From Nonomuraea solani (lineage in GTDB: Bacteria; Actinomycetota; Actinomycetes; Streptosporangiales; Streptosporangiaceae): a stretch of 64,000 nucleotides of DNA. A model generated the notes under the pieces. That model was not told the DNA's origin. It saw nothing but the letters and a program-made list of their open reading frames with translations, and searched no databases. The translations under genes were made by a program, and so were the position numbers. The stretch covers positions 406,644 through 470,643 of the forward strand of contig NZ_FNVT01000008.1 of the NCBI RefSeq assembly GCF_900108335.1. Direction: 5' to 3'. Shown here in pieces: positions 42,464 through 50,795 of this stretch (positions within the stretch are counted from its first letter, which is position 1; each line of letters opens with the position of its first letter).

Positions 42464-43267
42464 ATGCAGCAGTGGACGATCGAGGAGCCAGAGCAGCTCA
42501 CGTTCGGGGATGTGGCGTCGCTCGACGTACGCATCGTCGCCGGCCGCCTCGACGTGCTGGCCAGCGACGGGCCGCCCACGCTGGAGGTGGCCGAGATCGA
42601 GTCCGCCTCGCCGCTGCTGGTGACGTACGACGAGGAGGCCAGAGAGCTCACCGTCTCCTACAAGGACCTCACCTGGGACGGCGTGCTCGGCTGGCTGCGG
42701 CGCGACCGGCGCAGGACGGTGCTGACGATCACCGTCCCCAAGGGCTGCGCGGTCAACGCCGGGGTGGTCTCGGCGCCCGCGGTCGTGGCCGGGTTCGAGA
42801 AGGAGACGCAGGTCAGAAGCGTGTCCGGGGAGATCGTGCTCGACGGCGTGAGCGGCTCCGTGAGCGCTTCGACCGTCTCCGCCCCCGTCGAGAGCCGCGC
42901 CATGGACGGCGACCTGGCCTTCAAGAGCGTCTCCGGCGACCTGACCGTGGCCGACGGCAGCCCGCGCCGGTTGCGGGCCAACACCATTTCCGGCCGCATC
43001 ACGGCCGATCTCACGCTGCGGCCGACGGGTCATGTGACGTTCAACAGCGTCTCGGGTGACATCCTGGTCAGGCTCCCAGAGAACGTGGAGACGGACGTCA
43101 GCCTCAGATCCACCTCAGGACGGCTCGTCAGCGCCTTCGACGAGCTGTCCAACGCCGGCGGCCCCGGCATCAAGTCAATGTCGGGGCGGCTGGGTGGCGG
43201 CATGGCCTCGGTCTCGGCCATCACGGTCTCCGGTGAGGTCGCGCTGCTCAAGGGAGAGAAGGAATGA
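42464..43267 (+). CDS. DUF4097 beta-repeat protein (putative adhesin)
   Basis: 267 residues from ATG 42464 with GGGGGAAGC upstream. Repetitive beta-strand pattern with recurring SVSG/SGxI units (VRSVSGEIVLDGVSGSVSAS; FKSVSGDLTVADGSP; TISGRITADL; FNSVSGDILVRLP; STSGRLVSAF), the hallmark of DUF4097 right-handed beta-helix-like proteins. No signal peptide or membrane segment. In actinomycetes these are encoded with PadR regulators, and the role is uncertain. The stop overlaps the padR start (ATGA 43264-43267). Confidence 0.85.
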   Translation: MQQWTIEEPEQLTFGDVASLDVRIVAGRLDVLASDGPPTLEVAEIESASPLLVTYDEEARELTVSYKDLTWDGVLGWLRRDRRRTVLTITVPKGCAVNAGVVSAPAVVAGFEKETQVRSVSGEIVLDGVSGSVSASTVSAPVESRAMDGDLAFKSVSGDLTVADGSPRRLRANTISGRITADLTLRPTGHVTFNSVSGDILVRLPENVETDVSLRSTSGRLVSAFDELSNAGGPGIKSMSGRLGGGMASVSAITVSGEVALLKGEKE

Positions 43268-44001
43268 GCCCTGTCTTCGGTCACGGCCGGCTCCGGCTGT
43301 ACCTGCTCAAGTTGCTGGAGGAGAGCCCGCGCCACGGCTACGAGGTCATCCGGCTGCTCCAGGATCGTTTTCTCGGCGTCTACTCGCCCTCTCCCGGCAC
43401 GATCTACCCGCGTCTGGCCCGCCTGGAGGAGGAGGGCCTGGTGACCCACGAGGTGGTCGACGGCAAGAAGGTGTTCTCGATCACCGACAAGGGCCGCGAG
43501 GAGCTGAACGCCCGGCTCGACGAGCTCGACGACCTGGAGCAGGAGATCTCCGCCTCGGTGCGCGACATCGCCCGCGAGGTCAAGGAGGATGTGCGCGACA
43601 CGGTCAAGTCACTGCGCGACGAGCTGACGCGGATGGCCAAAGACGTCCGCAAGGAGACCGGCGAGGAGTCCCGGCGCTTCGGGAAGAAGCAGAAGGAAGA
43701 CCTCAAGCGGCTCACCGAGCAGCAGAAGCGGCAGTGGTCGGAGCACGCCTACCACTGGCAGGACGAGGGTGAGCGGCTCAGCAAGGAGTGGCGGCGGATC
43801 TGGTCGGAGGTGTGGGCCACGCTCGGCGGGCCGCCCAACCGGCCCGAGCTGGACGCCGAGCTGGGCGAACTCCTGGCCGACTTCGTGGCCGAGGCTCGCC
43901 AGGAGGCGTCGGAGGCCCGGCTGACTCCGGAGAAGCTCGCCGAGCTGCGGACGGCCCTCGACGACGCGAGCCGCCGGATCCGCGACATCCTCGAACGCTG
44001 A
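43264..44001 (+). CDS. PadR-family transcriptional regulator with long coiled-coil tail
   Basis: 245 residues. N-terminal PadR winged helix: RLRLYLLKLLEESPRHGYEVIRLLQDRF at about residues 9-36 and SPGTIYPRLARLEEEGLVTHEVVDGKKVFSITDKGREEL at 43-81. From about 82 to 245 it is a highly charged Lys/Glu/Arg helical region (IAREVKEDVRDTVKSL; KKQKEDLKRLTEQQKRQW), longer than the usual PadR dimerisation domain and probably a coiled coil. Likely autoregulator of its operon through the palindrome at 42412-42425. Confidence 0.9.
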   Translation: MSPVFGHGRLRLYLLKLLEESPRHGYEVIRLLQDRFLGVYSPSPGTIYPRLARLEEEGLVTHEVVDGKKVFSITDKGREELNARLDELDDLEQEISASVRDIAREVKEDVRDTVKSLRDELTRMAKDVRKETGEESRRFGKKQKEDLKRLTEQQKRQWSEHAYHWQDEGERLSKEWRRIWSEVWATLGGPPNRPELDAELGELLADFVAEARQEASEARLTPEKLAELRTALDDASRRIRDILER

Positions 44002-44010
44002 CGGGCTCTC

Positions 44011-44868
44011 TCAGGCCGAACGGAGCCGGCGTTGGGGGCGGCGGGCGCTGCGGGCGGCCTTGCGGGCGTGGTAGGCGATGGGCATGTAGCGCAGGCGCTC
44101 CGGCAGGCGCGGTGTCAGCATCGCGACGGCGTGCCCGAGGTGCCGCAGCCGCCGCTCCTCCCGCGCCGTCCAGCGCAGGCCCAGCTTCTCGCGTACGGCG
44201 GGCGGCAGGGTGCCGACGGTGACGAAGTGGTTGAACTCCCCCGACCCCACCCCCACCGGTGCCCACAACCGGCGCAGCGGCGCCGGTAGTCCGGGCGGCG
44301 CCGGGGTGCCGCGCATGACGGACAGCACGTCGAGCGCGGTCGGGTGCGCCTCCAGCCGGTCGGCCACCATGCGGTCGAAATAGGCCCAGAACGCCTCCAG
44401 GTCGCCCGGCAGCTCCCGCTCCGGCACCTGCAGGATCGCCCCGAGCTGACGTGACTCGGCGTAGAGCCGCCGCTCCTGCTCGCGGGTGAACGGGGTGCCG
44501 AAACAGCGGTTGAGCGCGATGAAGCGCTCGAACAACGACAGATGCACCCAGGCCCACGCCTCCCCGTTCAGGGCGTGGTAGGGCCTGCCCTGTTCGTCCA
44601 CCCCGCTGATCGGCTTGTGCAACCGCCGCAGCCGCTCGCCCTCGGCCGGGCCCTCGGCGCCGCCGTACACCCATTTCTGCACGGAGGCGAGCGTGCGGTT
44701 GAGCCGCCCCCAGGGATCGGCCTTGTACGTGGAGTGCTCGGCGACCGCCGCGCCGACCGCCGGATGCATCGTCTGCAGGATCAGCGCGCTCCCGGCCACG
44801 AGCAGGTTGCGGTATTCGCCGGCGGTGTCCCAGTGCATCGAACCTGGGCCGAAGGGCTCAACGTTCAT
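44011..44868 (-). CDS. DUF2236/MpaB-family oxygenase-like protein
   Basis: 285 residues from ATG 44868, chosen for the GGGAGG eight bases upstream rather than the longer frame to 44940. Family landmarks: LLVAGSALILQTMHPAVGAAVAEHS near residue 26 with conserved His, DPWGRLNRTLASVQKWVYGG near 56, and AWVHLSLFERFIALNRCFG near 108. DUF2236 proteins include latex-clearing-type heme oxygenases and mycophenolic-acid MpaB'; the conserved His/Arg residues suggest heme or metal binding. A 13-bp inverted repeat sits immediately upstream. Confidence 0.8.
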   Translation of the reverse strand: MNVEPFGPGSMHWDTAGEYRNLLVAGSALILQTMHPAVGAAVAEHSTYKADPWGRLNRTLASVQKWVYGGAEGPAEGERLRRLHKPISGVDEQGRPYHALNGEAWAWVHLSLFERFIALNRCFGTPFTREQERRLYAESRQLGAILQVPERELPGDLEAFWAYFDRMVADRLEAHPTALDVLSVMRGTPAPPGLPAPLRRLWAPVGVGSGEFNHFVTVGTLPPAVREKLGLRWTAREERRLRHLGHAVAMLTPRLPERLRYMPIAYHARKAARSARRPQRRLRSA

Positions 44869-44880
44869 GACGACGACCTC

Positions 44881-44917
44881 CCGGGTGATACAACCCCACT
44901 CTTCTTGTATCACCCGG
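44881..44917. promoter_or_regulatory. Long inverted repeat before the DUF2236 gene
   Basis: CCGGGTGATACAA (44881-44893) and TTGTATCACCCGG (44905-44917) are perfect 13-bp arms with an 11-base centre, ending 13 bp before the start codon. It covers the ribosome-binding region, so it is either a repressor site or an mRNA hairpin that controls translation. Confidence 0.65.
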
Positions 44918-44944
44918 GTGCGCCAGAAGTAACCCTTCACTTAT

Positions 44945-45901
44945 TCAGCCGGTAAAGACGACCTTTCCGAAGATCTCCCCTTCGGCCATGGCGGCGAAGC
45001 CGTCCCGCGCGTCCGCGAGCGGCAGCGCCCGGTCGATCTCGGGCCGTACCCCCGTCTGCTCCATGAAGACGGCCAGCCGCTGGAGCTGCTCGCGCGTCCC
45101 CATCGTCGACCCGACCACGGACAACTGCAGGAAGAAGACCCGGTTCAGGTCGGCCGGCGGGACCGCGCCGCTGGTGGCACCGCTGACGACGACGCGCCCG
45201 CCCGGCTTGAGCGACTTGAGCGAGTGGCTCCAGGTGGCCTGTCCGACGGTCTCCATGACCGCGTCCACCCGCTCGGGCAGCCGCGCGCCCGGCTCGAAGA
45301 CCTGGTCGGCGCCGAGCCGCCGGGCTCGTTCGCGCTTGCTCTCGGAGCGGCTGGTCGCCCATACCCGGTAGCCGCCGGCCCGGCCGAGCGCGATGAGCGC
45401 GGTGGCGACGCCCCCGCCGGCGCCCTGCACCAGCACGGTGGCGCCGGGCTGGAGCCCGGCCTTGTCGAACAGCATGCGGTACGCGGTCAGCCACGCCGTC
45501 GGCAGGCAGGCGGCGTGCTCGAAACTGAGCGCGGCGGGCTTGGGCACGAGGTTGCGGCGCGGCACGGCCACACGTTCGGCGAACGTGCCGTCGTACGTCT
45601 CCGACAGCAGGGTGCGCTTGGGGTCGAGCGTCTCGTCGGCGCCCGTACCGATCACGGAGTGCACGATGACCTCGTTGCCGTCCTCGTCCACCCCGGCGGC
45701 GTCGCAGCCGAGCACGATCGGCAGGCGGTCCTGCCTGATGCCGACGCCTTTGAGCGTCCACAGGTCATGGTGGTTGAGCGCGGCCGCCCGCACCGAGACG
45801 GTCGTCCATCCGTCCGGCACCTTGGGCTCCGGACGCTCGCCGAGCGTCAGGCCGGCGAGAGGGTTGTCGGGATCTGTCTGTGTGGCGGTTACGGCGAACA
45901 T
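44945..45901 (-). CDS. Zinc-type MDR dehydrogenase/quinone oxidoreductase-like protein
   Basis: 318 residues. Medium-chain dehydrogenase fold: VSVRAAALNHHDLWTLKGVG near residue 33, VLGCDAAGVDEDGNEV near 63, nucleotide motif VLVQGAGGGVATALIALGRAGG near 155, and VVVSGATSGAVPPADLN near 233. The Cys ligands of the structural zinc are absent, placing it nearer the quinone-oxidoreductase branch. NADPH-dependent reduction of an enone or quinone is likely. It ends 28 bp after the start of the inverted-repeat-controlled DUF2236 transcript region, same strand. Confidence 0.82.
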   Translation of the reverse strand: MFAVTATQTDPDNPLAGLTLGERPEPKVPDGWTTVSVRAAALNHHDLWTLKGVGIRQDRLPIVLGCDAAGVDEDGNEVIVHSVIGTGADETLDPKRTLLSETYDGTFAERVAVPRRNLVPKPAALSFEHAACLPTAWLTAYRMLFDKAGLQPGATVLVQGAGGGVATALIALGRAGGYRVWATSRSESKRERARRLGADQVFEPGARLPERVDAVMETVGQATWSHSLKSLKPGGRVVVSGATSGAVPPADLNRVFFLQLSVVGSTMGTREQLQRLAVFMEQTGVRPEIDRALPLADARDGFAAMAEGEIFGKVVFTG

Positions 45902-45910
45902 GGCCGCACC

Positions 45911-46792
45911 TTACTTCAGGGTCACCCGGATGCTCTTGAGCGCTTCCCTCCGGAACGCCGCGGGCCCGGTGACGGCGATCAGCACGTTGTCCCGGCACAC
46001 CGAGTCGGCGGGCCGGCCGCGCCCTTCGATCACCCCGGGCATCCCGGCCCACTTCTTGCAGTCGGGCGTGGGCACGAGCGCGATCATCTCGCCGGCCCCG
46101 CCGCCGAACCAGAGCTGCGGCCCGATCGCCTCTCCCTCCCCGACGTCGCCCGGCTTGGTGAGCCGCGTCCTTCCACCGGCCGACAACACCAGGAAGCCGT
46201 CCTTGGTGACGGTGCCCTTCAGGTTCTTCGCCAGGTCGACGCGCTGCTCGAACGTCAGGCCCAGCCCCCGGTCGTACATCGCCAGCCGCCACTTCCCGAA
46301 CTCGAACAGCAGCACCTGCCCATAGGAACCGCTGCCCGCCTGACGGGGCCAGAGGCTGACGTTGGAGGCGTAGTTCCTGATCGGCTTGCCGCCCCGGGTG
46401 ATCTCGACCTCGCCCCCGTACGGTGCCACGAACTGCCGATAGATCCCATCGATGTAGGCCCCCTGGAACGGCCGCACTCCCAGCTCGTCCAGCTCCAGCT
46501 CGGCCGGATACCGCACCTCGGCCCGCACCCCGTGCGGAAACACGACCTTGACGACCTCGTCGCCGTTCTTGGCCTTGACGTGCGGGTTGAGCAGGTTGGG
46601 CGCGTTGTTGAGCCTGGTCAGCGACCCGATGGGCGCGGGAGTCGGCCTCGCGGGTGCCGACTCCGGCTCGGGGTCCCGACTGGTGAGCAGGCTGACAAGG
46701 GGGATCAGCAGGAGCGCCAGAACCACCACCAGCCCGACCCACCGGCGACGGCCGCGCTCGCCTGCCTCGATGACGTCGAACTGGTCAGCCAC
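45911..46792 (-). CDS. Membrane-anchored hypothetical protein
   Basis: 293 residues. Short cytoplasmic N-terminus (MADQFDVIEAGERGRRRW), one membrane segment at about 19-37 (VGLVVVLALLLIPLVSLL), a Pro/Ala linker (EPESAPARPTPAP) and an extracellular domain with no recognised family: VFPHGVRAEVRYPAELELDELGVRPFQGAYI, QVLLFEFGKWRLAMYD. Two Cys near residues 242 and 263 could form a disulfide. Function unknown; it lies 9 bp upstream of the dehydrogenase on the same strand. Confidence 0.72.
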   Translation of the reverse strand: MADQFDVIEAGERGRRRWVGLVVVLALLLIPLVSLLTSRDPEPESAPARPTPAPIGSLTRLNNAPNLLNPHVKAKNGDEVVKVVFPHGVRAEVRYPAELELDELGVRPFQGAYIDGIYRQFVAPYGGEVEITRGGKPIRNYASNVSLWPRQAGSGSYGQVLLFEFGKWRLAMYDRGLGLTFEQRVDLAKNLKGTVTKDGFLVLSAGGRTRLTKPGDVGEGEAIGPQLWFGGGAGEMIALVPTPDCKKWAGMPGVIEGRGRPADSVCRDNVLIAVTGPAAFRREALKSIRVTLK

Positions 46793-46837
46793 GACGTTCC
46801 TAGCCGAGTAGTGCCGGCTTGCGCCCTTGAACCCAGT

Positions 46838-47266
46838 TCAGTTGAGCGGCGACCGCCAGCGCAAGCCCCGGAACCGGGCGAAATCCTTGTCGCAGGTCAC
46901 AAATTCACAACCGTGCTCGATGGCGAGCGCGGCGAGATAGGCATCGGGGATGAGCTTGCCCGTCGCATCGGCTTCCCGGCTCAACCGGGTGAAGATCTCC
47001 CAGTGCCTCGCCTCGGCGGTGACCACCGTCGCGTGCGGCTGGTTACGATAGCTGTCGGCGAAGATCAGAGCTCGTTCGAGAGTGTCGGGGTCCTTGTACA
47101 CGCGCGGGTTGGTGACCATTCGGATGAAGCCGTTGATGACGAAGTCGCTCACGGCGTAGCCGGACTCGCCGTTCACCATGTCATCTATGACGGCATGGCA
47201 ACGACTGTGGGCGATCGACTCGTGGCGGAAGGCGTTGATCAGGACATTGACGTCAGCAAGCAGCAT
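46838..47266 (-). CDS. vapC: PIN-domain ribonuclease toxin (VapC family)
   Basis: 142 residues. PIN fold acidic residues: LLADVNVLINAF (Asp5), an intermediate acidic stretch, GKLIPDAYLAALAIEHGCEFVTCDKDFARF near residue 104 carrying two further catalytic Asp residues. The TRMVTNP-like IRMVTNPRVYKDP segment is typical of the VapC subgroup. It would cleave RNA when freed from VapB. Its start overlaps the antitoxin stop by 14 bp, the usual toxin-antitoxin layout. Confidence 0.88.
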   Translation of the reverse strand: MLLADVNVLINAFRHESIAHSRCHAVIDDMVNGESGYAVSDFVINGFIRMVTNPRVYKDPDTLERALIFADSYRNQPHATVVTAEARHWEIFTRLSREADATGKLIPDAYLAALAIEHGCEFVTCDKDFARFRGLRWRSPLN

Positions 47267-47534
47267 CGCGTAGCTCCTCGTCGACGAAGTCCGCAGCGAT
47301 GTGCTCCAGCTTCTCCCCGGCGTCGAGACGCTCCTGAACCTGTGCCTGGAACCCAGGGTGAGCGGCAGAAGTGATCAGTTCCACGCGGGGCCGCACGGCC
47401 ACCTCCATGGACCTGTTGAGTAGTTGTCGCAAGGCATCCTCCATGACTGAGTTGAGACTGCGTCCGTTCTTGGCCGCGTACGCCTTCGCCTCGTTGAGGA
47501 GCGTCTCGTCGATGCGCACCGTTGTCCTCCGCAT
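47253..47534 (-). CDS. vapB: VapB-type ribbon-helix-helix antitoxin
   Basis: 93 residues from ATG 47534 (MRRTTVRIDETLLNEAKAYA); the frame opens at ATG 47558 but that codon lies inside the candidate operator, so the later start is preferred. N-terminal RHH: TTVRIDETLLNEAKAYAAKNGRSLNSVMEDALRQLL. The C-terminal part (FQAQVQERLDAGEKLEHIAADF) would wrap the toxin. Autorepression through GACAT-AAAA-ATGTC is likely. Confidence 0.85.
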   Translation of the reverse strand: MRRTTVRIDETLLNEAKAYAAKNGRSLNSVMEDALRQLLNRSMEVAVRPRVELITSAAHPGFQAQVQERLDAGEKLEHIAADFVDEELRDAAC

Positions 47535-47553
47535 GACTCCAGCGTCCGTCGCC

Positions 47554-47567
47554 GACATAAAAATGTC
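47554..47567. promoter_or_regulatory. Candidate VapBC autoregulatory operator
   Basis: GACAT-AAAA-ATGTC perfect inverted repeat, overlapping a minus-strand TTGACA (47564-47569) that could be a -35 element, 20 bp upstream of vapB. Confidence 0.5.
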
Positions 47568-47615
47568 AACACCGGAGAGTAGTCAAGAAGTCACAGAGTT
47601 CGCACAGTTTTTACC

Positions 47616-49052
47616 TCACCATGTGGCCACATTGACCTTCCCATCCGACCTCACCCGTACCTCCTGCCCCACCAACTCCCGCCCCTCGGCGTCGATCAGC
47701 AGCTCGCCCTCCTCCACCACCGCATAAGCCCGCCCTCCGGCCACCTCGACCACAAGAACCCCCCGCTCCGCCGCCCCGTCCCGCCCGTGCGCGACCGTGT
47801 ACCCCGCGACCACCCCCACCCCCTCACAAGCCCCGACCAGCGGCACCTCCTCCGAGACGAACACCGGCGCGGCGCTGCCCAGCCGGCCGCCCGGGTCGCT
47901 CGACCACACCGCGTACGTGTGCTTGGTCAGGTGCATCCCCACCCCGCTCACCAGCCCGTGCCCCGACTGTGCCCGCAGCAGCCCCGCCATGGTGGCCGTC
48001 GAGTGCAGCACGTAGTCGCTGGCCGGCCCGCCCGCGTAGGGCAGCCCGCCGGTGACCGTGAGCCCGCGCCGGTCCAGCGGGTCGAGCCCGATGGCGTCGC
48101 ACGCCTGCCGCAGCGCGATCGCGAAGCAGCTGTACAGGTCCAGCGCGTCCATGTCGCCGAGCCCCAGCCCGGACCGTTTGAAGGCGCCCTCCGCCGCCGC
48201 GGCGATGGCCGGCGACGAGCCGAGCCGCGGCCGCGCCGCCACCTCCCAGGTGTCCTCCGCGTACGCCCACCCGCGCAGGTACACCCGCCCCTCCTGCGGC
48301 ACCCCCAGCCGGTCGGCCAGCCGCGAGGAGGCCAGGACGACGGCCGCCGCCTGGTCCACCTCCAGCACGGCCACCGTGTTCCTGGTGTAGGGCCAGCCGA
48401 CGAAGCGGTCGCCGTTGACGAGCTCGTCCGGGGTGCGGGCGGTCCTGCGCCACGCGTACGGGTTCGCCGCCGCCACCTCCGTCATCGGCGCCATCATCCG
48501 GCCCCGTTCGCGCATCTCCTCCTCGACCCCGACGCCGAGCGAGGCGCGCCGCGCCGTCTCCATGATCGGATAGGTGTGCGCCGGCAGGAACAGCCCATGG
48601 GCCAGCGCGGCGGGATGCGGCGGCCGCTCCCACCCGTAGGGCGGCTTGGGCACGGCGGGGTGGCTCCACGGCACGTGCTCCCCCGCCATCCGGTACGCCC
48701 TCCGCGTCGCCAGCGCCTCGGCCCCCACGACCAGCGCCGACTCCAGCTCACCCGCCGCGATCGCGGCCGCCGCGGCACCGATGAGCAGTTGCGGAGCCGT
48801 ACCGGAGACCTTGGAGTAGGCGCGGTGACGCGGCGTCGCCCCGAGGCGCTCGGCGAGGCGGCCGACGGGCGAGTCGTACTGCCAGGAGTCGGTGTAGACG
48901 ACCTGGATCGAGCCGAGCCGCTCGACGGGAAGCCGCGCGTCGGCCGCCGCCGCGCGCGCCACCTCCTCCCACAGATCGAGCGGTTCAGGACCGGGCTGCT
49001 CGCGAATGGTGCGTTGCGCGATGCCAATGAGGCAGGGGGTGCGAGGATCCAT
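47616..49052 (-). CDS. Thiolase-like protein type 1 with C-terminal add-on domain
   Basis: 478 residues from ATG 49052 (MDPRTPCLIGIAQRTIREQ); the frame upstream is non-coding. Thiolase fold with EPLDLWEEVARAAAADA, KVSGTAPQLLIGAAAAAIAAGELESALVVGAEA near residue 82, and VTGGLPYAGGPASDYVLHS near 332. The nucleophilic Cys of true thiolases is not present at its usual site, as in lipid-transfer/TLP1-like members. After about residue 400 comes an extra beta domain (VVAGYTVAHGRDGAAERGVLVVEVAGGRAYAVVEE). Probable role in acyl-CoA or sterol side-chain metabolism. AGAA-N5-TTC palindrome just upstream. Confidence 0.8.
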   Translation of the reverse strand: MDPRTPCLIGIAQRTIREQPGPEPLDLWEEVARAAAADARLPVERLGSIQVVYTDSWQYDSPVGRLAERLGATPRHRAYSKVSGTAPQLLIGAAAAAIAAGELESALVVGAEALATRRAYRMAGEHVPWSHPAVPKPPYGWERPPHPAALAHGLFLPAHTYPIMETARRASLGVGVEEEMRERGRMMAPMTEVAAANPYAWRRTARTPDELVNGDRFVGWPYTRNTVAVLEVDQAAAVVLASSRLADRLGVPQEGRVYLRGWAYAEDTWEVAARPRLGSSPAIAAAAEGAFKRSGLGLGDMDALDLYSCFAIALRQACDAIGLDPLDRRGLTVTGGLPYAGGPASDYVLHSTATMAGLLRAQSGHGLVSGVGMHLTKHTYAVWSSDPGGRLGSAAPVFVSEEVPLVGACEGVGVVAGYTVAHGRDGAAERGVLVVEVAGGRAYAVVEEGELLIDAEGRELVGQEVRVRSDGKVNVATW

Positions 49053-49066
49053 GCACCCATCTAACC

Positions 49067-49078
49067 AGAACAACGTTC
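49067..49078. promoter_or_regulatory. AGAA-N5-TTC operator candidate before the thiolase-like gene
   Basis: AGAACAACGTTC, the same core as AGAACAACATTCT at 33752-33764, ending about 15 bp before the start codon of the minus-strand gene. Confidence 0.45.
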
Positions 49079-49335
49079 GGTTGATAAGAAGTGGCGTTTG
49101 ATAATTGCCGTTACCGGTGTTGCCGGAGAAATTTGAACACGGCCCCCACCTGCGCGGATGCCGATCAGTCATACATGCGATTTCGCTATTTCTATAACGG
49201 AACGGAACCGGCTCATGCTTTTTCACGTCGTTTACCGGACACCACATCGGGCCATTCATTAGCGTTTCGATCGTTTTCCTGGCCCACCGGGGCGCAGTAC
49301 CCCGCTCTGGGCCGCCGAAAGCCGAAAGGAGCTCC

Positions 49336-50460
49336 ATGTATTCCCGAGCAAGGCGCATCGCGATCCCACTGTCCGGCCTCGTGGCCATCGGGCTGGCCCT
49401 GGGAACCATCAGCGGCACCGCGGCGAGCGCGACGGCATCCCCCGACGTGGTTTCCAAGAACGCGGCGACCCCCGCGGAGCAGGCGATCCAGTTCTGGACG
49501 CCGGACCGCATCGCCCAGGCGACCGACTACGACGACGGCCTCGACATGTCCACCAAGGGCGTCAAGAAGGCCACCAACGACACCCCCGACGGACCGGCCG
49601 GCCTCGTTCCGCCGATCGGCGGGGAGAAGACCAAGGCCAAGAAGAGCAAGCACGTCAATCTGCCGAACACGGTCGGCCGCGTGTTCTTCACGCTGCCGAG
49701 GACGGACCCGCGCGAGCGGAGAAACTGGCGTTACTGCTCGGCGAGTTCGGTGCAGAGCAAGTACCGCAACCTCGTGGCGACCTCCGCCCACTGCGTCTAC
49801 GACACCAAGAAGAACACCTTCTACGACAACTGGATCTTCATTCCGTCGTACTGGGACGGCGACAAGCCGTGGACCGGAAAGGCCCCCTACGGCATCTACG
49901 CGGCGAAGACCTTCAACGCCCACGACGATTTCGTGGTGAAGGAGGACTACGACTTCGACTACGCGTTCGTCAACGTCTACAACGGCATCAAGGTCGACTG
50001 GAAGAAGGACCACCGCGACTGGCGCTGGACGGTCAAGAACGTCGGCCGGCTCGGCGACAACGTCGGCGGCCAGGGCTTCGCGTGGAACCGGAGCACGAAG
50101 CTGAACGTGTTCTCGTTCGGCTACCCGGCCGGCGAGCACCCCGACGGCGACAGGCCGTACACCGGCCGCACGATGAAGTTCTGCTACGGCAAGACCAAGT
50201 CGATGCCGGAGTCCGCGAAGTACAACCTCCAGGAGCACATCGGCTTCAAGTGCTCCTTCACCGCGGGCGCGAGTGGCGGGCCGTTCATCTGGAACTACAA
50301 GAGCGCCTCGCGCACCGGCTATCTGGTCGGCGTCAACAGCGTCGCGTGGGACACCGACGGCAACGACCGCTTCGACCACATCTCGTCGCCGTACTTCAAC
50401 GGTGACACCTACAAGGTCTACAAGGCCGCGGCCAACCGCTGGACCGGCAACAAGCGCTGA
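49336..50460 (+). CDS. Secreted trypsin-like serine peptidase, paralogue 1 (intact triad)
   Basis: 374 residues, signal peptide about 1-33 (ARRIAIPLSGLVAIGLALGT...ASA), ribosome-binding site AAAGGAGC. A pro-region of about 75 residues contains FWTPDRIAQATDYDDG and GEKTKAKKSKHVNLPNTVGRVFF. Peptidase domain: TSAHCVYD with His152, DYDFDYAFVNVYNG with Asp208, GASGGPFIW with Ser313, so the full S1 triad is present. Conserved paralogue blocks VGRLGDNVGGQGFAWN, FGYPAGEHPDG and YCGKT-like CYGKT. Extracellular. Own terminator at 50478-50506. A hydrolase by motif; substrate unknown. Confidence 0.85.
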   Translation: MYSRARRIAIPLSGLVAIGLALGTISGTAASATASPDVVSKNAATPAEQAIQFWTPDRIAQATDYDDGLDMSTKGVKKATNDTPDGPAGLVPPIGGEKTKAKKSKHVNLPNTVGRVFFTLPRTDPRERRNWRYCSASSVQSKYRNLVATSAHCVYDTKKNTFYDNWIFIPSYWDGDKPWTGKAPYGIYAAKTFNAHDDFVVKEDYDFDYAFVNVYNGIKVDWKKDHRDWRWTVKNVGRLGDNVGGQGFAWNRSTKLNVFSFGYPAGEHPDGDRPYTGRTMKFCYGKTKSMPESAKYNLQEHIGFKCSFTAGASGGPFIWNYKSASRTGYLVGVNSVAWDTDGNDRFDHISSPYFNGDTYKVYKAAANRWTGNKR

Positions 50461-50477
50461 TCGAGCCGACACCGGTG

Positions 50478-50506
50478 AGGCCCCGGCTCCCAGGGATCCG
50501 GGGCCT
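50478..50506 (+). terminator. Terminator hairpin after peptidase paralogue 1
   Basis: AGGCCCCGG and CCGGGGCCT, 9-bp perfect stem with an 11-base loop, 18 bp after the stop. Confidence 0.75.
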
Positions 50507-50795
50507 TCCCCAGTGGTCAAATGGATGGGCGGCGCGAGTGGCGTACACCACTTGGAGCGCGCCGAAAGCCCGTCGAATGCGTGCAATTCTGCGCGTACGG
50601 ACGATCGCCGAACCCAGCCCCGACCTGCGGAAACATGCGCGACTAATGATCATTTGCGCGTATCGGGAGTGCGCGGCTGACGGCATCCTTATAGTTCACC
50701 GTGCACCCTGACTAGGTAACGAATCTCTATCCGAGCTGCATTACAGTCCGCACATCTGGAAAAATCCACCCTTACAACCCCTAGAAAGGCATTTC
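50507..50795. other. Intergenic region before peptidase paralogue 2, no gene seen
   Basis: Lower GC than the genes and presumably promoter-bearing; I could not assign clear -35/-10 boxes. Ribosome-binding site CTAGAAAGG lies just before the ATG at 50796. Confidence 0.5.
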
